In this document: positions 33,770-39,893 of the stretch, piece by piece
How positions within the stretch are numbered: the stretch's first letter is position 1
How the letters are laid out: each line of letters starts with the position of its first letter
From: Corinectria fuckeliana
Lineage: Eukaryota; Ascomycota; Sordariomycetes; Hypocreales; Nectriaceae
DNA: 39,893 nt
Assembly: GCA_019137255.1 (NCBI GenBank)
Contig: WPDH01000078.1
Coordinates: forward strand, 1-39,893
Direction: 5' to 3'
Made by a program: the position numbers and the translations under genes
Notes under the pieces: model-generated
What the model was told of the DNA's origin: nothing
Database searches by the model: none
Seen by the model: the letters and a program-made list of their open reading frames with translations, nothing else

Positions 33770-36700
33770 AATACCGCTTTAACCTGAGCTTAACCTAAGC
33801 GCACCCTAAGCTCACCCTAAGCTTAGTGTGAGCTAATAATAAATGTGGGTCTATAGTTTCTCATTTTAGCCTTTAGTACTTAATAAAAATAGAACTGCCC
33901 TAAGTAACCTTTTACTACCTTATATATAATAGCTTACTTAATAGTTACTCTAATTAAATTAGTAATAAATATATAATTTTATATTATTAAGCTTATATTT
34001 AAAGTTCTTTAGAGCTTTTATTTTATTCTAGATAATACTTTTACTTTATAGACTAATTAGTAACCTTTTAGTATTAACTATACTATTACTTATCTATAGT
34101 GTGAAAGTATAAAAGCTTTAATATAATATAGTTTAGCTTCTCTATTACTACTAGAAAGTATAAGAGAAGTAAACACTATTAGTAGACTATCTTAATCTGC
34201 CTAGTTAGTAATTATATATTATAAGATTAACTTAATAACTATAGTATAAAGTTATATATACTTATATTTAGATACTCTTATATAGCTAAGATTAACTAAA
34301 AGGAAGAATACTAGCTTAGTTATTATTTAAGATAGAAGGTGAGATATAATAGCTAGAGTCTAAGATAATTATAACAAGAAGGTATTAGATAGAAGTTTTA
34401 GTAGCTAATAAAAATAGTAGAGTTTATATTTCTAACTGTAAAGTTATAAGTATATACTTACACCTTAAAAGAATAGTAAGAGTGTTTTAAATAAAGAATA
34501 AGTATATAACACTTAAATACAACCTTAACTAATAAGAATAGTATAGTAAACACCTAAGCTTATAATATCTTTAGAGTTATAAAGGTTAGTTTTCTTCTTA
34601 TTATAAACTTATACCTTAAGCTATATATAAATATCTTAGTATACTACTTAGATATAAGATAATATATAATAAATAACTTCTAACTTTATCCTTAAGTTAG
34701 CTAAGAAAGATACACAGAGTGGTTAAGCACCTCTAATAGTATCACCTTAGACTTTTCTATTAGCTAGTGTTCTTATATTATTAACACTCTTATTACTCTC
34801 TAAGAGTATATAATAATACTCCTAACTCTATCTTACTTTTATTTTCCTATACTCTTATTAGCTTATCTAAAGTCTATCTTACTTTTATCTTATATTAAAT
34901 ATTAGGAATATTTATTATATGTTTATTTAGGGCTTACTAAGCATAGGTATTTCTAATTTATAGCTTATTACTAATTAGTATAAGTATTATCTCCTGCCTA
35001 ACTAAATAACTAAAATTACCTAAGTTCTTAGTATTACTACTCTTAGTCCTATTATTATATGTCTTAGTAAAGGGTTATTTCTTCTAGTCTGCTCTAGCTA
35101 AATATAATTTAAGACTTACTAAGTAGAAGAACCTTACTTTCTCTCCTGCTTTAAGATAAGACTAGTATATAATTATTATTTCTTTAACTCTGCTAATTTA
35201 TAAGATATATTATATAATTTATATTAAGTTAAGACTACTACTAAATACTAACCTTAGTTGTTTTACAGCTGTGAGATTATAAGATGTTTATAATAGTATT
35301 TAGACCTTTTAAGTCCTCTAAATAGTTTAAGAAGTTTATAACTATAGATAATTAGTATATACAGGTATAATAAGCTCTATTAAGGTTAGATAAAAAAGCT
35401 ACTACTGCTAAAAGCTTTTATCCTAATACTATTTAACTAACTAGAGATAATATATTATATATAAATAGCCTAACAGCTATTAAGACCTGTCTTATCTAAA
35501 ACCTTTAAGAACTTTATCTTACTAGTAAGTAGTATAAATCTATAATAATATGTAAAAAGATAAAATAAGATAGGAGTTATCTATTTAGTATAGCTATACT
35601 AGTATAGTCTAGTAGTAAAGTGATTAGTGTAAAAGAGGAGTAATTATATATTTGCCTTCTTCTTCTAACTTGCTCTAATTTTAGAGAATAAAAATAAATA
35701 GTAAAAAGACTTTAGATTAGGTTTTTATAGGCTATAAGACTTATATAGTTTAGCTATAAGAATATAAGCTAAATAATAACTGCTTATCTTTTGTTTTATT
35801 ATACTACTAGAGTAACTACTTACCTTGTAATTTCTAAATACTTAACAACTTTAATATAATATTAAAAACCTTTAATATTAGACAGTAAAAGTTATAGTAA
35901 GACTTTAACTTTCTTACTTCTTAAGAAGTTAATATATTACTATCTAATATAAAAGGCACTTTTAGCTTTTAGAGAATTTAAATATACTACTATTTATATT
36001 TCTAATAATAAGACTAATATTAGAGAAAAAGATAATAATAAGAATAAAAATTTTAATACTTATAATTATATATACCTACACCTAATATTACAGACTATTT
36101 AGGTAAGTTCTTTTATTTATTCTTTCTAGTGTAAGTCTTAATAGCTTATATATAAATAGTATAAGTACTAAACACAGTCTAACTAAGCTAGAGGCTACTA
36201 TTAGTATAAATATTATACTAGTAGTATACCTATCTTAATTATATATAAGTATAAGTATAAATCTATAAGTTTTTACAAATAGTCTTAAAACTTACACTAA
36301 TTAACTTTAAGTCTACTTTTAACTTTCTAGCCTTACTCACTCTTAGATATAAGCTGTAAAAATACTTATAATATTATATTAACCTTGTTAAGAGGCGCTT
36401 TTTAGTATATTCTTAATCTTATTTTACAGGCTAAGACTAAAAATAATAGTAGTTACTTTAAGCCTCTTAATAAGTTTTTAAGCTACTACTTTAGGCTAGA
36501 TAGTAAGTAATTACTATAAGTCACTAAGAGGTTATAACTATAAAAGAGGAGTAATACTAGAGTCTAAGTAGCTTATTAGTTTTCACAGCTTAATTTAGTA
36601 TTAGAAAAAATTTAGGCTATAACTCTCTAGTAGTAAATTCACTTAGATAAGATATATAGCTACTAAATAAATAGTATCCCTTTTAATACTAATACTAACT

Positions 36701-39700
36701 TATATCTCACATCTAAAAAATATATCACCTTAGATATTATAACCTAAAGTGTATTTTAGCACTTGCTTAAGATTTAAAAAAGCGTCTTCTTATAGTTTTA
36801 TACTCTTATAAAAAGCTAGATTACAGTATTAGTCTTACTACTAGACTTATACTATCACAGCTTAATAGGATATTACTAGCTAGCTCTTACTTATATCTTA
36901 AGTATTAGTACCCCTTCTAGCTAAAATATATTTATATATATCTAATTAAGTAAGATTAGTTATTACCTATAGTATATTACTATAAAACTACACTTTAACT
37001 TATACTAAAGACAACTAGTAGTAACTAATAGGACTTTAGTCTGTATAAACCTTTTAATAGAGGAGAAGATAAAGAAAAAAAAGGTAATAAAAAAGTGTTA
37101 AAAAAGGTATAAGATCTTAGTATAAGTTAAATATATAGATAATAAATTAAGTTAAGATAAAAAGGTTTAAAAGTATTATTAGAATTTAGTTAAATTAAAC
37201 TTTATTAATTATACTTTTAACTTAGTCTTAATCTATTAGAGAAGAAAGTAATAAATAAGAGCTGTCTTAGAAAATAGCTAAGTATAGTAAAACCCTTTTT
37301 AAACTTAAGATAAAAGTAAGTAAAAAAATACTTAACACTTATATAAGAATATACTAAGTAGTTAGCTTTATAATTATATAAATACTTATAGTTAAGATTA
37401 GTCTTTATATCTGTCTTTATACTATTAATAAAGCTAATACTAACTAATACTAATATAGTTATAAATATATCCTGCTTAAGTGTAGAAACTAGATAGAAGA
37501 ATAGTAAGAGATAAAAGTAAGTAAGTAACTATATATAAATATTAAGAGTATTTTATATAAATTATAAATAGTAGTATAAGTAGTAAAAATACTACTTAGT
37601 ATAAGACTACTTAGGTAGAGTAATTTTAACTATAATCTCTAGTATATAAAGTTAACTAGTGAATTTAGTAAACAGAAGAAAAAAAGGACTAGAAAAGGCT
37701 TAACAAGTTAATAATATAAACTAATCTAATCTAAGTAAGACTAGTTAGAATAAAACTTTTTACTAGTTAGATATATAACTAGTTAAGATAAGACTAGTTA
37801 AAGTAGAATAGCCTACTAGTTAAGTATATAACTAGTTAGAGTAAAACTAGTTAAGGGAAATTTTCCTACTAGTTAAGTATATAACTAGTTAGAATAAGAC
37901 TAGTTAGAGTAGAATAGCTTACTAGTTAGTAGTATATAACTAGTTAAAAGAGAATAACTTACTAGTTAAGGTATATAACTAGTTAGTATAAGACTAGTTA
38001 GAGTAAGACTAGTTAAGCTAGGCTGGTTAGAGTAAAATAGCTTACTAATAGGGTATATAACTAGTTAAAATAAAACTAGTTAAACTAAAATTACCTACTA
38101 GTTAGGTATATAACTAGTTAGAGTAAGACTAGTTAAAAGAGAATTACCTACTAGTTAAGTTATATCTAGTTAGTATTAAACTAGTAGGTAGTTTATCTTT
38201 TAATTTTTACACTTTATTTAGACTAGAGTCTTTTTAGGCTAACTTTAAGCTCTTACTAATTTTATATATAGTAAGCTTAGTACTTACTTACTGATTTTTA
38301 CTACTTAAAGTCTTATATTAACTTATAGTATCTTATTATATTTTACTATAAAGCTATATCTTACTGTCTTACTAGTGTTTAAAATAAGAACTTGTTTATA
38401 TTTCTCTGTTCTATCTAATAGCCTTTAGTGCTTAAAGTTAAGTAAAAAGAGGTATAATAAGTTTAGTTATATTTGTATTAATTTGTCTTTAAAATTAACC
38501 TATAAGACTAATTCTAAGACTAAATTTAAGCCTTTACTTATAATATAAGTATAAAATTAGCACTCTTATTAGGCTTAAGATTATTCTAAAGCGTTTTTTT
38601 ATTTTAAGAATCTTATATATAAGTTTTAAAACTATATTTCTATAATAACAAAAGTAAGAAAGCTATTTTTAACTAAGGTTATATTTAAGCTATACTTATA
38701 AGGTAAGTTAGCTTACTTTTAGTAAGAAGTTAAAAATAAATTAAGATATAATAAGTCTCTGCTAATTTATTTATCTTATACCTAGCTAATATAATACTAC
38801 TAACTTCTATCTAACTAGCTCTTAGTATTTAAGGCTTTAACTTCTTTTACTATACTAGTCTTTATATAATTCTTTTATCTTAAACTATTATTATATTAGC
38901 TATATAAAAAATAGATATTACTAGGTTTTTTTTTTTATACTTAGCACACTTCTAGTTATCTTATTAGCTTATTTTTAAGTTAAGTATCTTATATAAATTA
39001 ATTTATATAACACTATAGTTAGCTCTTTTAGATTTATTTATAAGGTGGTCTTATAATATAAACTATCTTTTAATAATTTTTAAATACTATACTTTTACCA
39101 CTCACTACCTAACTTTATATATTTATATTACTTTTCTTCTTATTTTTACTAGTAGTAGTATTATTACTAGTCTTACTAGCCTTATTATTATTATTACTAT
39201 TCTTCTTACTAGTTCTCTTAGAGGCTAATAACTTAACTACCTTAAGAATAGAAATACTCTCTAGATAAGTAAGAGCTAAAACTATAATATATTTAAGACA
39301 CTTAAGTATCTTAGTAATATAGTTAATCTTACTAACTAGTATATTAAACTAGTTAGATATTAGGCTTATAATTACTACTATAAGTATAATATATATACAC
39401 TTAAAAGCCTAACCTTTTACCTAAAGAGCTGTATTTTTAAGCCTTTTAAGCTTCTCCTTTTATATACTATTAGCTTATATATATACTATAAAACTAACTT
39501 ATACTTATATTATTAGTACTCTTCTCTTACTAGAGAGCTTTTACTAGGGCTTAGGTAGTAATAATAGTAGTAAATAGTAAGACTTTATATATTTTATATA
39601 TATAAGTATAAGCTATATAGCTACTTACTATAGTGTTTATCTAGTCTTAGTAAAGACTTATTATACTATTCTTACCTATTTGTATAATATATATAAAATA

Positions 39701-39893
39701 AAAAATAGCTTATACTACTCTTATTAGAGTAGTAAACTCCTCTCTTAAAGTAGTAGTACTTTTTATCTTAGCTTATTTCTTTCTCTTAGCTTATATAAGA
39801 TTAGCCTAAATATATAGTAGATTTATAGTAAAAAAACTTACTTTTATAGCTAGTATTATTATTATTATTATTATTAGAATTTATATATAAATA
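33770..39893. repeat. AT-rich, RIP-like gene-free block (right flank)
   Basis: More than 6 kb made almost wholly of A/T, with TpA-dominated words and very few CpG. No protein frame survives. The boundary with normal DNA lies at about 33760-33840, where related TAACCTGAGC/CACCCTAAGC words and a near-perfect 26-bp palindrome (33809-33834) occur. The pattern fits heavily RIP-mutated repeats or an AT isochore. An (ATT)n microsatellite lies near 39855-39878 at the window end. The original element cannot be identified. Confidence 0.85.
37725..38190. repeat. Minisatellite rich in ACTAGTTA, unit about 52-54 bp
   Basis: TATATAACTAGTTA-type words recur at about 37773, 37825, 37879, 37933, 37972, 38054 and 38107, with most spacings 52-54 bp. 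Each unit also has one or two further ACTAGTTA copies and an AAxAGAATAxCxTACTAGT spacer. ACTAGT is self-complementary, so the array is also rich in small palindromes. It lies inside the AT-rich right block. Confidence 0.8.

Noticed and set aside
33781..33830. Telomere-like CCCTAA words
   Set aside because: The sequence is CACCCTAAGC with irregular spacing, not tandem TTAGGG/CCCTAA repeats, so it is not a telomere.
37725..38190. CRISPR-like array
   Set aside because: The organism is a fungus and the units are contiguous degenerate minisatellite repeats without unique spacers of constant length.

Overview
The window is nuclear DNA of a filamentous ascomycete. Every gene that can be modelled has short introns (about 50-77 nt) with GT..AG ends and CTAAC/CTGAC-type branch sites. 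The gene families are typical of Pezizomycotina: OPT transporter, HET-domain protein, fungal epoxide hydrolase, PD-(D/E)XK-like protein, GT34-type glycosyltransferase. The mix resembles Sordariomycetes, perhaps Hypocreales; that placement is inference, since no ribosomal or housekeeping marker is present.

Layout: a gene island of roughly 32 kb lies between two extremely AT-rich, CpG-depleted, gene-free blocks (1 to ~1480 and ~33770 to the end). These look like DNA processed by repeat-induced point mutation (RIP). From left to right the island holds: a LanC-like protein (minus); a decayed agmatinase (minus); an Frm2/Hbn1-type nitroreductase (minus); a 2.5 kb spacer; an eight-exon oligopeptide (OPT) transporter (plus); relics of a Tc-toxin-A/VRP1-like gene and a hAT transposase (plus); a decayed HET-domain gene (minus); a membrane-anchored GT34-like glycosyltransferase (minus); a 3.4 kb gene-poor stretch; an epoxide hydrolase (minus); a PD-(D/E)XK-like protein (plus); an internally deleted and then an intact copy of an uncharacterised fungal Cys/His protein family (plus); a broken FAD monooxygenase (plus); and an amidohydrolase (minus).

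Eight protein genes look intact: LanC-like, nitroreductase, OPT, GT34, epoxide hydrolase, PDDEXK-like, the unknown family and the amidohydrolase. Five protein genes are visibly decaying: agmatinase, Tc-like, HET, the deleted duplicate and the FAD monooxygenase. There is also one transposase relic. This is the picture of an accessory, fast-evolving compartment such as a subtelomere or the edge of an AT-rich isochore. The enzymes (epoxide hydrolase, FAD monooxygenase, nitroreductase, amidohydrolase, OPT transporter) could act in detoxification or specialised metabolism. No backbone synthase is present, so a biosynthetic cluster is not demonstrated. The most novel material is the 599-residue Cys/His-rich family of unknown function with its deleted neighbour, the solitary LanC-like enzyme at the isochore edge, and the Tc-toxin-like relic beside hAT debris.
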